A stretch of 64,000 bases of DNA from Serpula lacrymans var. lacrymans S7.9 (lineage: Eukaryota > Basidiomycota > Agaricomycetes > Boletales > Serpulaceae): contig NW_006763292.1 of assembly GCF_000218685.1 (NCBI RefSeq), positions 806,562 through 870,561 of the forward strand, written 5' to 3'. Made by a program: the position numbers and the translations under genes. How positions within the stretch are numbered: position 1 is the first letter of the stretch; each line of letters begins with the position of its first letter. The notes under the pieces were generated by a model. It worked only from the letters and a program-made list of their open reading frames with translations. It was not told the DNA's origin and did no database searches. Of this stretch, positions 22,132 to 33,442 are shown piece after piece.

Positions 22132-22602
22132 GCTAACATGCTTATGTTGGGAGACTCAGACATTGCTGAAGGTGGTGTGGTTTGAATAGTACGTTTGACC
22201 CCTTTTTATTTTCTTTCAAATTTGATTTGTCACCCATAACTGTATGCTAGTAAGTAGCAGCAACCTCTGATGTTTCACACTGACTTTGAGTCACAGTTAG
22301 CACAGTAAGGCTATCATGTATTGGATACAAGGTGCAATACATTAGTATGTTTACAGAAGCTAGATAGAGTAATTTATTTGGCACAAATGGACAGGAATCT
22401 CGCACTAATGAATCTTTTTCCACCAACACCAGGTCCATTCCAAATGCACAATGAAACATTCACCGGCCTTGAAAATGGAACTTCCTGCAGTGAATCCGGT
22501 GGATAGTGAAGACCGCTTGAAGAGAAAACTGGCAATTCATGTGCATGACTCGGAGATCCCTAGAAACTGTGTGATCAGCTGAAATTTGCTAAGACAATAG
22601 CA
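22132..22602. other. Gene-free stretch
   Basis: Between the gypsy 5' LTR and the unknown minus-strand exons. Two short opposing frames exist (22247-22506) but neither looks like a real exon. Nothing else seen. Confidence 0.4.
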
Positions 22603-23230
22603 TTAATATACCATGTTGTTCGGATTTTTCAAGGCCCACAAAACTTGCGGAAACTCAGTGCTAGACTGATCAGGATGGGATAGAAGCTGTGATGTGTCTG
22701 CTTCGTTTCTGAGGGCAATGTGATGAAGAGCATTCAACAGTGCTTTCCATTGCTTGAAGCTTGTTTCATCGTCTTGAAATGGCTCTAACCAACATGATGC
22801 TACTGGGCTGTTACACATAGCAGGGTTGTTACCAAATATTTCAATATCTCCATGCGTCGTCAAATAGCAATTGTGCCTTGAGATGTGGCATGTAAAGTTG
22901 AATGCGGTTTTGAAGAAAAACAGCTTGTTGGGATACTTCCAACAAAGGATACGTCTATCATTCCCTACTCCTACAAAGTATAGATTGGGCTCTACCCACT
23001 CTGCCAGAAGAGCATTGTAGGGGTAGTAATCTTCATCTAATAAACTACTATCCTCTGGATTTTGGCATGGCTTTAATGTTAATATATGAGCAAGTTCCGT
23101 ACTTACCATGAGTAACCTCCATTGATCTAGCATATAGCGATCTCGTCAATCTACCTTGGTGTAGCCTAAATCGGTGATCTCGAGTGTCTGAGGTACAGTT
23201 ACAGGTAACAGTAAGCATCAAAAATGACAC
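22603..23230 (-). CDS. Unknown protein fragment, two exons
   Basis: An open frame of 176 codons (23133-22603) has balanced composition and conserved-looking text (YPYNALLAEWVEPNLYFVG, DRRILCWKYPNKLFFFKTAF). A probable intron lies at about 23106-23060, joining an upstream exon RLHQGRLTRSLYARSMEVTH to ELAHILTLKPCQNPEDSS. I do not recognise it. Its frame is unbroken for 500 bp, which makes a real gene or a recent gene fragment likely. Confidence 0.4.
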
Positions 23231-23652
23231 AGGAAGAAGCGCTGATGGGCATTAATTAAATAGAAGCAAGGGAAGGAGTGCTGATTGGCGTTAAGTAAAC
23301 ACAGCTTGGGATATTCCTGGGTACACTCTAAGAATACCCCTAGGATTCTCCTGGCATTTTCCCGGCCCGCCTGCGGCGGACACTCTCCTTCGAATGACCA
23401 ATTTGGAATGGCGGAGTTGCCGAGTTGCCAGGGTGCGTTCAACTTTTCTCATCATATGATGTATTTTTTTATTTTTTTATTTCCATATCATCACACATCA
23501 AAACCACTAGGATAAATCCCTCTTCTGTGAACAAAGTGGGTAGAAGACTGATTGTATCGCATTATAGGGCTTGGTCATAAGATCAGTAAGTTTACAAAAT
23601 ATAAAAGGTTATCCCGTTCATGTTCTTTTCCTGATGTAAGTTAGAAGTCATC
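23231..23652. promoter_or_regulatory. Upstream region of the LYR gene
   Basis: No gene seen. It lies 5' of the LYR gene start at 23653. A CG-rich block (cccggcccgcctgcggcggaca, 23350-23380) and a T-rich run (23465-23485) are present. No TATA box can be assigned with confidence. Confidence 0.3.
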
Positions 23653-24944
23653 ATGCTGAGTAGTACTCGCGAAACGGCCGTAAGTTCTCGGACTACTTGG
23701 TCAAACTGGTTTATTGCACTGAGACACCAATAGGGCAAAGCAGGGAACCAGCTGAGACCTGTTTTCTCACTGTACAGGTCCTATCTCCGCGAAATCAGAC
23801 AGTTACCTCACACTTATCTCCAGTGAGCTTCCTACGCTAATGTTTGTCCAGTCTAACCACCATTCCACAGACAGTTTTTTCGCTTGAAAGTGTCAGATGA
23901 TTTTCGTGCAGTTTTACGAACTAGCAACGAGACTCTCAGTTCCAAAAAGATAAAGAGAGTATCCAAGGTAGTCTTCCTTTATTGGAGTCAGGAATGTTAC
24001 TTACTGATTTTAGGACCTGCGAAGTCTGCGTGCTGCAAACCAGGGAGATTTCACAGCCTTTAGAAATGTTCTGGATATCGCATATGGAAGAAAGGGTCCT
24101 CTCTGGTGGGATTTATTGAAGGTAGCTTACCATTTTTGTACAATGACTTGAATCCTCAACCTGTTTTTTCCTTAAGTTACTGTTACGAGGTCCGACATCG
24201 CCACGTCCACAGCCCATTATAACAGGGAATGAAAGGTCGCGTCCGCCGGCATACTCCCAGCACTTGGCTACCCTTCTCACTTCGACTCTGTCTCGTCGGA
24301 CGAAGCCTTTGAGTGCTAACGACCTGAAGTCTCCCCCAACTCTACAGGATCGAGCCAAGCTGTCATCTAAACATGTTGTTTTTCTGGGCCCTTTTAGTAA
24401 ACGCAGAGAAGTGAACATTCGGTGGCGGTACTTTGTTCGCGAATGGAAGAAAGTCCTGCCTCCATTACAAATTCACATCAATGACTTCCCTGATTATGAA
24501 AAGGGCATACAAGATGGACCTGCGGAAGCTTCATTGAATACCGGTTTTGAAAAAACTGACGTTTTCTGGGAGCTTTCAAAGCTAGCAGGGCAGCCTTGGA
24601 AAAATCCCATAACCAAGGAGATACGTGCCTTTCGAAGACACGACATAACACACGAGGGCATAACTAAGGATAAAACAAATAGGCCCAGATGGCTCCGGAG
24701 ACGGTATCAGGAGCTCCTCGCCAAATTGCCTATCCTGAAGCAAATTCATATATCAGGGGAAAATGGAAAGAGTGCCAGATATGAAATTTCCTTGCCCTCA
24801 TATGCAATTTTCCCTTCAAGTTCTCATTTAGCCTCTCTCCCTCACGCAAGCGAGGAAAATATGGATTGGATACGTGGGGCGCAAGAAAAGAGTACGTCAG
24901 GACATGGAAAGCGAGTACTACAATTAGACAAAACACTACTATAG
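23653..24944 (+). CDS. LYR-motif (Complex1_LYR) mitochondrial protein, five exons
   Basis: Exons 23653-23679, 23734-23822, 23871-23967, 24014-24121 and 24177-24944 join in frame to 362 residues. All introns are GT-AG and 46-55 bp. The start MLSSTRETA is chosen because its phase fits the acceptor tag at 23731-23733. The N-terminus carries the hallmark SLYRSYLREIRQLPHTYL (Leu-Tyr-Arg plus a downstream Phe, QQFFRLKVSDDF). LYR proteins are small helical adaptors that bind acyl carrier protein and help assemble respiratory complexes, ribosomes or Fe-S clusters in the mitochondrial matrix. Which member this is cannot be told. The C-terminal ~240 residues (basic, RRRYQELLAKLPILKQ near 170-240) are much longer than the ~100 residues usual for LYRM proteins. 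It is convergent with SEC8, with 61 bp between the stops. Confidence 0.85.
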
Positions 24945-25005
24945 TTAACTGATGTATTTGACAATAACTACAGTGGAATAAATATAACCTATGTTTGGAT
25001 TGTAC
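24945..25005. other. 61-bp space between convergent LYR and SEC8 stop codons
   Basis: The stop of the LYR gene (24942-24944, plus) and of SEC8 (25006-25008, minus) face each other across 61 bp. Both 3' UTRs must overlap the other gene or be extremely short. An aataaatat word at 24976-24984 could act as a poly(A) signal for the LYR gene. Confidence 0.8.
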
Positions 25006-28000
25006 TCATGCCTCCTCTATATCTATGGAACTCTCCATCTCCAAACCGCGCAACTCTATAGTATACATATTGTAGTTGCGATCTGCAGCTCGGGACGCCG
25101 TGGCTTCGTCTTCTCCTTGATCGACACCACACTGCAAATTCAGTATGGCCTTATACTCGTCAAAGTTGAACTTCTTCTTCTGTCGGATGCCATTCAGCAT
25201 ATCCTGGTTTGTTCATCATAAGCATGTGACATGAAATAATAACATTGATGCGTTACCTGAGGGGGTAAGAAGAAAAGCGAATAATAAGCTTTCGCTCGTT
25301 CAAACTCTGTGTGCTGTTGCCCGTTAGCGACAGTTTTGAGACTTTGCTGTAGAGCTAAGATATTTCGTATGATTTTCTTTATGCCAAACTTGTTAGCAAA
25401 GCGTATATATCGGGCATTTGAAATTAAAAGATGCTCCATAAGAGGTCCCAGTCCTACAAATATGAAGCTAAATGCCATAAGCCTGCTGATTGACATTGTA
25501 CTTGTATAGAATTACGCACCAGCATTCTTCTTTGAGCAAAGTGGCCGAGACGAGGTCATCACATGCTCCAAGTTCGGCATTCAGGTCGATGATGTAAGGG
25601 TCAGGCTCTCCTGCTTCATGATCTACAGAATAGTTCCCCTAAAAATGATACAAAGATGAAGGCCCGCATATGTAAAAAGAATTGATATACCCACATGTCG
25701 CAGAGCAGCATCTAGATAATGTATAACACGACAACGAATGTCAATCCTAATAGTGTGTAGGATGATTTCAGCTAGCTGATTGTAAGTTTGAATTAACGCT
25801 CCGAAACGTCTGAAACGTTGGCCAATAAGTCACGATAGTAGCGTAATCACGAAAATACTAACAAAGCCATTTCACGCGTCAAAGGGAGGCCCAACTGCTC
25901 GTCAGATATATTTGAAAGCAAAGCATGTAAGCTCGTTGTAGCAGGGCTCAGTGGCTCCAGCCGTGATTTTGGATTGGTGGGAGAGAGTACGCCTCCTGGA
26001 CCAGCTTTCAAAGAGTTCAACTCTGTGGTAAACCACGCCTGACCGACATAAACAAATGGCCTACACGGGAAGATGATGACTTACTAGACTGCGGTATAAA
26101 GCACACAGCGCTGCGAGATTCCGAGTCGAAGGTACGATATCGCCTTTATTGACTGAGCCTTGTACCAGGAAGCTCGACTCTAAGTGAGTTTCTTGACGAC
26201 AAAGGTGTTCTAGCCTACTGGTATTCGCTTCCTGCTTGATAAGCAAATCAAAAGCGAGGTCTGCCGTATTCAAGACATCATTTCTTACTGATGTAGAAAA
26301 TAGCTCTGCCAAGCACAAGCTTATTTCTGATTTTTGAGCCCATTGCGCAGCTAAAGCAGAAGATTGGGTAGAACCCCAACATGTAGATACTAGATCGTAG
26401 AAGCGGTCACTACAACGCTGATAGAATTGTATGATGACGCTAAGGATGAGCCTTGAATAGTTTTCACGATGGAAGGGGGTGCTTCGAAGCATGGCGCACA
26501 AAGAATTTATCAGCGCTATGAGCTGTGTACTTGCCTATAACGAACAATAATCACAATCGACGATATTTGTAATATAGGCCAGTGTCGTACCTTCAATAGA
26601 GGTTGAAGACTGATACGCATCGATAAAGGATCAGGTTGAAATGCCTCGGGACCTGATATGGAATTAAAAAGCATGGTCGAATTGATATAAGTATGCATAC
26701 CAGTCACTGCTTGATGGAAAAGTGTAGAGACCTTCTCCTCAAGCTGAGGCAAATACACTTTCAAGACAAAATTGTCCAAAACTTCGCTGGCTGGACGAGT
26801 ACTTTCGACCCCGGAAGGCAATATCTCGGATATACGGCTCAAGAAAGTTAGTGTGGGCTGGAAAAGAACACTGACATGAAATGCATCCGGTCGGATTAGC
26901 AAACGATGGTGTTGGCTGAGACCTGTCAAGCGATCATCTGTTCCGACAGTAGATAACATAGCCTGGACCGTGCTTTCTGTAGAGTTTTGCACAAGTCCTG
27001 GCATCGTGTCCTTGAGAGCACGCGCAAGTTCATCTTCATGCTTTTTTAGGATCTTATTTGTGAGTTTTGTATCTGTATCGGCAAAACGGAACACAGTCTA
27101 AACAGGTTGTGAGCAACGACCAATTGCTAAGTCTAAATATGACAAACCTTGCTCTTATCCCTGTTAAATCTGCCATCACGCAGAACCTCGTTAATGGAAG
27201 ATATTGGATTCCGTCCCGCTACTGAACTTTGCCCGTCGTTCGTTAAGTAGTCATGTAGAAGGGTTCTAACCTATGTGAAGAAATTTCATTGTCTGATAAA
27301 CTACGCGAAGGACGCTTGCTGACCTCTGCTTGGACGGGAAGCCACATTTCAGCAAGCGGAAACAAAGCACCTGGTTTGGCACCAGATGAGTCTTTGAAGT
27401 CCCGTCTCTAGATGTATGCAAAAGCCGAATCAGATTTCACATTAAGATCTATGGCTAAAGAGAGCATACCGAGCCTATTCGTTTTGTGACCTCATAAATC
27501 GCTCTCAAACCCTGCGTAACAGCATCCAGCTTAGAATAGAGAGTCCAAAAGAGGTCTTTAAGGGTTTCTTGATCGGCATATCTAGTCGAAGATTCCAAGG
27601 CCGCTAACCTCAGCGAGGAGGCGCGAAGAGAATTACCCTTGGATGCCATAGAGGATCCTATTACACTGAAGCCCATTCCTGCCGTAGGGTCTCCCACCAC
27701 GAAGACATAGCCTCCCTCTGACCTCCTGAGACTGGCATCCCCGAAACCAAACATAGATACTCTCTTCGCTTCTTCTGCTCGCTCTTCGACCTGATCTAGA
27801 GTGGCTTCCACTAGTGCGAAGATTTCACTTGGCAGCCTTTGAGCAACCATGTCAAGAGCACTGCCAAGCTTCCCCAGTACAGCAAATGACTCTAATAGAG
27901 TTTCAATATACGTAAAGGAATCCGACTCGGGGTTGGCATTAGACTGTGACGCTTGCGACGAAAAAGGAAATAGCGAGGAAATATTGGAGAAAGATAAATT

Positions 28001-29885
28001 GGAGGGCAAAGATGACGACGATGATATTTGGGGTGAATCACTGCTTTGAAAGCTTGCTTCGGTAATATCGTGAGGGGGATCGTTTGGTCGCATAGCAAGG
28101 CCACTGAGAAATCGAGATAATCGAGACGACTTGTTGATGTCTGCTAACGGTTCCTGCGTAGATTCTGGTTCCGGAACATATGGCGGTGGTTCATCCTCGA
28201 ATTCGACTCGAGGAACTGTGGTATACTTCAGAAACATCAATGTCGACGTAGGGAGAATACTTACAGTTCTGCTGATTTAGAGTATATGCCACCCAGCGCG
28301 ATTCACACCAGAATGATTTGAGGTATAAGTGATTATGGAGTTCATCAATCAGTATCTCTCGTAAAGCCTGGACATTTTCCTTTGAGGACAGTTAGACAAA
28401 AAGCACAAGTTCAAAATATACCATTTCCTGGCCACTAAGATAACTTCGTAAATCAACGACTGCCCCAATTTCTTGCATATCTTGTGTATTTATCATTTTC
28501 AAACTTCGCACTAAAAGAATCGATGCTTGTAGTAACCGTTTTTCTGACATTAGAGTCTCCAGCAGGTCCGGTACTGACTTTAGATTTTCACTGAGAGATG
28601 ATAGTCACCATTAGTCGGACGAAGACGCAATGTGTAGGTAATACGAGAACTGACATTTGATCAAGAATTCGCATCATTTCTTCCAAAGTTTGACTCCTTG
28701 ACCACAATTGGACTAAGTCAGCTCGCTTACTGCCTAGAGCATCTCTAGCTTCTTGAAGAGCAAAACGAGTATCGGAAATTTGTGTCTGAGTCAAACCAAG
28801 GTAATTTATCAGAGAAGCGTGATGGGGGAGGGCGGCGGCGAAAGCTTGATAGTGTTCTAAGTAAGGCATGACGAAGGGTACCGTCACTCGTAAGATAAGG
28901 CTTGTGAGGTGGAAAATACGTACTATCAACCGATCCCTTCAACGCTTTAGATAGGGTGGCTTTCGTTTGCCGGAATGAATCCATGTCTTTGCCAACTGGC
29001 GAATCACCAAGCAGTGAAAGTGCCAAATCTACATTATTAAACTATGCCAAAAGATATCAATGTCGTGAGTAGCAGAACACTAAGAGAATCGAGAGCGAAG
29101 TATTTCTTACGTCTGGATCGATGACAAACTCCCATTCGTCTGTTATCTCGTCCAATACAACTTATTGCAAAGATTCAAGATTTGATCTTGTTAACAGGCA
29201 GGAAAAGCGCACCATCGATGTCACCCGCCTTAGCCTTGCCTGTTGCTTTTCTTCCTGGCATACGTTCCTTGATCCGCTCCTGTCTCAGCTTCTCCATCTC
29301 CATCTCTTTCTGCTTCTCACGTTCATATTCAACATCCTCTTTTCCGTTAGTCATTGCTCGTTTGCGAGCACCAGCAGATTGAAATGCAGACATGACAGCG
29401 GCGAGAGAAGTTGGGCTGGAACACACTTCAGAGTCCTCGGTGGTCACAGATCCCAGAAGCTCTGACCTTGTTGTGTGATTCGTGATGGTTAGGTTGCCAT
29501 TACGGATTCGAATAGGCATGGAAATGTCGGAACGAGTAGTACTCGAGCTATCTTTGCGGTCTCGACCTGGGTCTCTATATCCTTGTGTTGCCCCAGAGGA
29601 CGTAGAAGTTCTTTCGGACGTAGAGTAATCAGATACTTGGCGAGCCCTCAGCTCAGATCTTTGAGGGCGTGAGGGCCCTTTTGGAGATGTAAGAGCTAAT
29701 CCTCGAGGAGGAGGAGAGGCAAATGAGCCATTGCTAGGTGTGGTGGGACGCGAGAGGGTGCGGGTGAGGTGCAAGGGTCTTGTTGAAGGCAACTGTGCAG
29801 AATATGCGCCATTCGTGTTCGTCAGCGAAGGTGCACGGGCTCGTCGCGTACTGTCTTCTGGAGGACATGAAGGCACAGGAGACAT
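25006..29885 (-). CDS. SEC8: Exocyst complex component Sec8, 16 exons, one apparent frameshift
   Basis: Exons (minus): 29885-29213, 29160-29111, 29041-28924, 28856-28655, 28590-28422, 28367-28265, 28215-27470, 27408-27324, 27270-27148, 27097-26591, 26534-26085, 26038-25863, 25809-25695, 25638-25520, 25485-25257, 25203-25006. All introns are GT-AG, and phases agree except in exon 8. The product is about 1353 residues. It has a Ser/Thr/Arg-rich N-terminal ~200, then the Sec8 N-terminal block (DEWEFVIDPDFNNVDLALSL, HYQAFAAALPHHASLINYLG), HLYLKSFWCESRW, AEMWLPVQAEVRTLLHDYL and the C-terminal SFIFVGLGPLMEHLLISNAR. Sec8 is a subunit of the exocyst, which tethers secretory vesicles at growing hyphal tips. 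Exon 8 has one base too many in an A run at 27360-27363 (plus strand), so the reading shifts from GAKPGALF to the PLAEMW frame. Confidence 0.93.
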
Positions 29886-30295
29886 CGCTGTTGACTATGG
29901 AGCTGAACGTTTACTCCTACATATAATTTTCGGTATTTTCGGTTACCTTCACAAAATCCCACGCCGCGACACACGTCGTGGAGCCTCCTGCCAAATCAAA
30001 CTCAGTCAACTCAGCAAGATCAAGCAATCGAGAGTCTATCACTTGTCTGCCTGGTGACGAGCAATCGTGATCAATCTTGTTCCACCTCGCATTTCAGACG
30101 TCTTCAGGGATAAAATCTGAACTCCCTACAATATCAACAAGCTGCTTGAATGATTCTTGAGATTTTGTACCCGTGATTTCCAGTACCATTCACCCAGGTG
30201 GAACAAACTCTGGTTTAGATAAGGACCAAGAGAACATCTAGGTTCCTTAGGCTGCATTGAAGGTAGGAGTCTGGTAAAGGAGTCTGGTTCTTCAA
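29886..30295. promoter_or_regulatory. SEC8 upstream region
   Basis: About 410 bp between the SEC8 start codon and an inverted repeat. No ORF is supported. It should hold the SEC8 promoter. No specific element is recognisable. Confidence 0.4.
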
Positions 30296-30440
30296 AATGA
30301 CTGATATTATTTACCTAAGAGAGACTACAATAGATATCAGTTTAAAGTGATCTCTAATAAATATAATGTAACCTACCTCAGCCGCTGCCCAAGAGGCTGT
30401 AGAAACGACTGAGGTATTCCTATACTAAACCCCCTACTAC
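30296..30440. repeat. Left arm of an inverted repeat flanking an assembly gap
   Basis: 145 bp that pair with 30648-30795 with few mismatches. The sequence is also found, in the right-arm orientation, at about 59025-59165. It contains gcctcttgggcagcggctgag-like words. The loop (30441-30647) includes 100 N, so the true loop length is unknown. Confidence 0.85.
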
Positions 30441-30547
30441 GGATGGATCGTATACCTCCTACTTAACCTATGTTCCCGGGTTTGTGAATCGGAGGGGTTA
30501 GTATGATATACAAGTCCTGCGATCTGCGTCACTCATCCTGCTTTGAC

Positions 30548-30647
30548 NNNNNNNNNNNNNNNNNNNNNNNNNNNNNNNNNNNNNNNNNNNNNNNNNNNNN
30601 NNNNNNNNNNNNNNNNNNNNNNNNNNNNNNNNNNNNNNNNNNNNNNN
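30548..30647. other. Assembly gap, 100 N
   Basis: A run of exactly 100 N, the usual placeholder for unknown size. It lies within the loop of the inverted repeat 30296-30795, which probably caused the assembly break. Confidence 0.98.
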
Positions 30648-30836
30648 AAGTAGTAGGGAGTTTAGTATAGGAATACCTCAGTCGTTTCTACAGCCTCTTG
30701 GGCAGCGGCTGAGGTAGGTTACATTATATTTATTAGAGATCACTTTAAACTGATATCTATTGTAGTCTCTCTTAGGTAAATAATATCAGTCATTTCTATA
30801 GCCTCTTAGGCAGCGGCTGAATTTCAGTTAGACTTA
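30648..30836. repeat. Right arm of the inverted repeat, with an extra internal copy of its motif
   Basis: 148 bp pair with the left arm. Just beyond, 30788-30836 repeats the motif tcatttctatagcctctt-ggcagcggctga. The same two-motif arrangement occurs at 59040-59215 in front of the Tnp2-type transposase, which suggests subterminal repeats of that transposon family. Confidence 0.8.
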
Positions 30837-31100
30837 TTACAATGTTGTGACTTTCTTCACCAAACGGTTCAGGGGCCTAGGGGGACCATCTGAGGTGAGT
30901 TTAACCAATAAATGTGGAAATGTAAGTGTTCTTACCCCCAATGATCTATCTGCATCAAGCTGACTGAAAACAGTTGCATGATCATCAACAGCCTTGCCTG
31001 CATCATTAGCAGATACCCCTTCAACTTCTAACATATAAACCACAACAAAGTGGCCCCTGGGTGTAGCACAAGCAATAAAGGAAAGGGGGTGGCTCCCCAA
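30837..31100 (-). pseudogene. Unknown gene fragment
   Basis: An 87-codon frame (FIACATPRGHFVVVYMLEVE, GKAVDDHATVFSQLDADRSL) with a possible intron of about 45 bp (GTAAGAACAC..CTCAG, near 30940-30895) before DGPPRPLNRLVKK. It ends at the repeat boundary at 30836, so it looks truncated. Not recognised. Confidence 0.35.
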
Positions 31101-31399
31101 TATGTAAATAAATTTCTATTATCCAAAGTATGTACTTGTTTTCAAAAATGTGATTGTAATATTTATGGTACTACCGCTGCACCAGTGTCTCCCCAGGAGC
31201 ACGGCCCCAGCAAGACAAATACTAGGGTGCTTGAATGGGGTAAAAATGAAATTGAAAATATAGAATATACAAAAGTAGAAGCATGTTTTTCATTTTCTTC
31301 TTTGGAGCCACTTTCTACCAAAACCCCAAGGTTTGTGTTGATGCGCACATATTTATTCAAAAAAGAGATCTGTTTAGATGTTGGTGTGTAAGACCTTGC

Positions 31400-32629
31400 C
31401 CAAGGGACAGTACACCCAACAACCATACTGCTTAATTCAGACGCTAACAGCATCTTCATAGATCAGGTTTGGGCGGAGCAAAATGGACTCCCCCTTGTAG
31501 AATTATATGTATTTATTCCCGTCTATAATGTTGATGGTACACTAAACATGGGTGGCTGCATTACGCACAAATGTTCTTTTGTAGTTGAGTACCAAGGACA
31601 CAGAGAATGAGTCACCACCGAAGCTACCCAACTAGGAAAGATTAACTTAATTTTGGGCTGGACCTGGCTATTTAAACACAATCCTGAGATAAAGTGGCGA
31701 TAGGGTTGTCACATTGTCACATTGCCCTCAGGAGTGTAATGAATTGGGTAAGCCGAGTCACGTCCATCAAACTGAAACTGCGGAAAGGATAAATGCTGGT
31801 CATGTTTATGTCAAACTCACATCCTTAGATAAGGTTGATGATGATGATGATGATGATGTGAAACCTGAGGAAGAGATTAAAGGGCTGGTACCTCCTGTTA
31901 CAATACACCATTTTCGGACTTTCAACTTTCAGTCTCCACTTCAATCTTTATTCAGACTCTTGTGCTATGCGGCATTTTCCTTTAATTTCAAACTCCATTG
32001 GTATCTTTACTTTCTCGTGCCGGCCAAAGACATGAATTCTGTCCTAGATGAAACGCACAAGGCACTATTCAAAACTACAGAGCAGATGAAGGACAAGGCA
32101 GAGTGTAGATGCTCTAAGTCCCCTGACTACAAGGTTGGAGACCTTGTCTGGTTAAATACCAACCACTTAAAGTTAAAAGATCAGCAATCTAGAAAACTGA
32201 CCAAAAAGTTGATTGGCCCTTACCGGATTAAGGGAGTCAAGCCACATGCAGTGGAGCTAGAACTCCCAAAGCGAATGAGGGTATTACCCATGGTCAACAT
32301 CAGCTGTATGAAACCCTACAAAGGACCGCTGCCAGGACAGTGCGTAGGCTGGCCTGGACTGGTTGTAGTGGATGCATACTTGAACCATAGGGAATTAGAG
32401 TTCTTGGTCCTCTGGAAGGGCTATGGAGACGAGGACAGAACATTGTAACCAGAAGCCCATCTGGACAGTTCCCGCAATGCTGTTCATGAATTTTATTCTA
32501 AGAATCCCTTGGCTCCTAGGAAGTTTAGAGTCATGAATTCAAATCTTTTTAGTTACCTTTTACCAATACCCAAAAAATTAACTACTACCTCTGGTACTTG
32601 GTCTCGCCTGGAAGTCAAACCTTAGGTAG
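31400..32629 (+). pseudogene. Ty3/gypsy remnant: protease joined to integrase C-terminus and chromodomain
   Basis: A protease block (31425-31740) reads LLNSDANSIFID, where the family has LLDSGATSIFID, so the catalytic Asp-Ser-Gly is lost. PVYNVDGTLNMGGCITHKCS and LILGWTWLFKHNPEI follow. After HCPQECNEL and an acidic stretch, an LTR fragment (31896-32020) interrupts. The sequence then resumes in the integrase C-terminus (YKVGDLVWLNTNHLKLKDQQ, KLIGPYRIKGVKPHAVEL) and a chromodomain (DAYLNHRELEFLVLWKGYG). RT, RNase H and the integrase core are missing, which indicates a large internal deletion at the LTR fragment. A TWSRLEVKP tail leads directly into the 3' LTR. Confidence 0.88.
31896..32020 (+). 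repeat. LTR fragment inside the gypsy remnant
   Basis: 125 bp starting TGTTACAATACACCATTTTC and matching the first part of the LTR at 32630-33054. It lacks the rest of the LTR and joins integrase sequence directly, marking the deletion or recombination junction. Confidence 0.8.
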
Positions 32630-33054
32630 TGTTACAATACACAATTTTGGACTTTTAAACTTCCAGTTTCCACTTTAACTTTCTTTCCCTTTTAGACACT
32701 TGCACCCTGTGGCACTTTTCTTTATTTTCAAACTCCACTTATATCTTTACTTTCTTGTGCTGTGCTGCTTTCTATTACTTTTAGATACAACTCTCTCACG
32801 TAGTGGAACTGGTCACAAGGGCTGTGCCCTGTGACAACAGCCACTACCCTTAGTAACTGTATAGTGCATATGTACAAATACTCTGTATTAGTATATAAAC
32901 CCCAATAGATCAAGGAGACTCCTCAGTGAGTCCTCCTGTTCTTTACCCTCAACTAACTCGGTCCTAAACCTAAGGGGAGTTTATTCACTCTCTCACTCAC
33001 TCTACTCTGCTTGTTCTCTCTGTGCACCAGAGTATAAAAACTTTGGTTGTAACA
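32630..33054 (+). repeat. 3' LTR of the gypsy remnant (family A reference)
   Basis: 425 bp from TGTTACAATACACAATTTTG to GGTTGTAACA. It is the reverse complement type of the solo LTRs at 1783, 4171, 20563 and 35884. Because it abuts plus-strand polyprotein remains, it fixes the orientation of the family and identifies it as Ty3/gypsy. Confidence 0.9.
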
Positions 33055-33442
33055 CTGATGCTAATTATGGGTTTCTTGCATCAGCACCAACGTGTCCCCA
33101 AGAAAGTGAGGAAGTGAATATCTGGCACAACAATATTACAATGGAAATGTGGGAAGATTATTAGTGATTTCTAGTTGTGAGGGCCGGTAACACATAAATT
33201 TTGAGGTCAACATTGGCATTTACAACTATCACACCTTTGTCCATGGTCCCTTCTAATAGGTACCCACAAATATCACCATTGTCCATGTCCTCATCTGCAG
33301 GATTGCCCACTGGTCCGCCATGATCAAAGCACTGATAGCAGGCTTGTTGGATAGATTCCAATCAAGGCCTTTCTCTTATGAGTAAGTAAAGCCTGATACC
33401 TTTTAGAAGTTGGCAGCATTGTATTCTTTTTTGAGCTACACA

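Noticed and set aside
29731..30057. 108-codon plus-strand frame
   Set aside because: Antisense to SEC8 exon 1 and its upstream region. Arg-rich text without motif.
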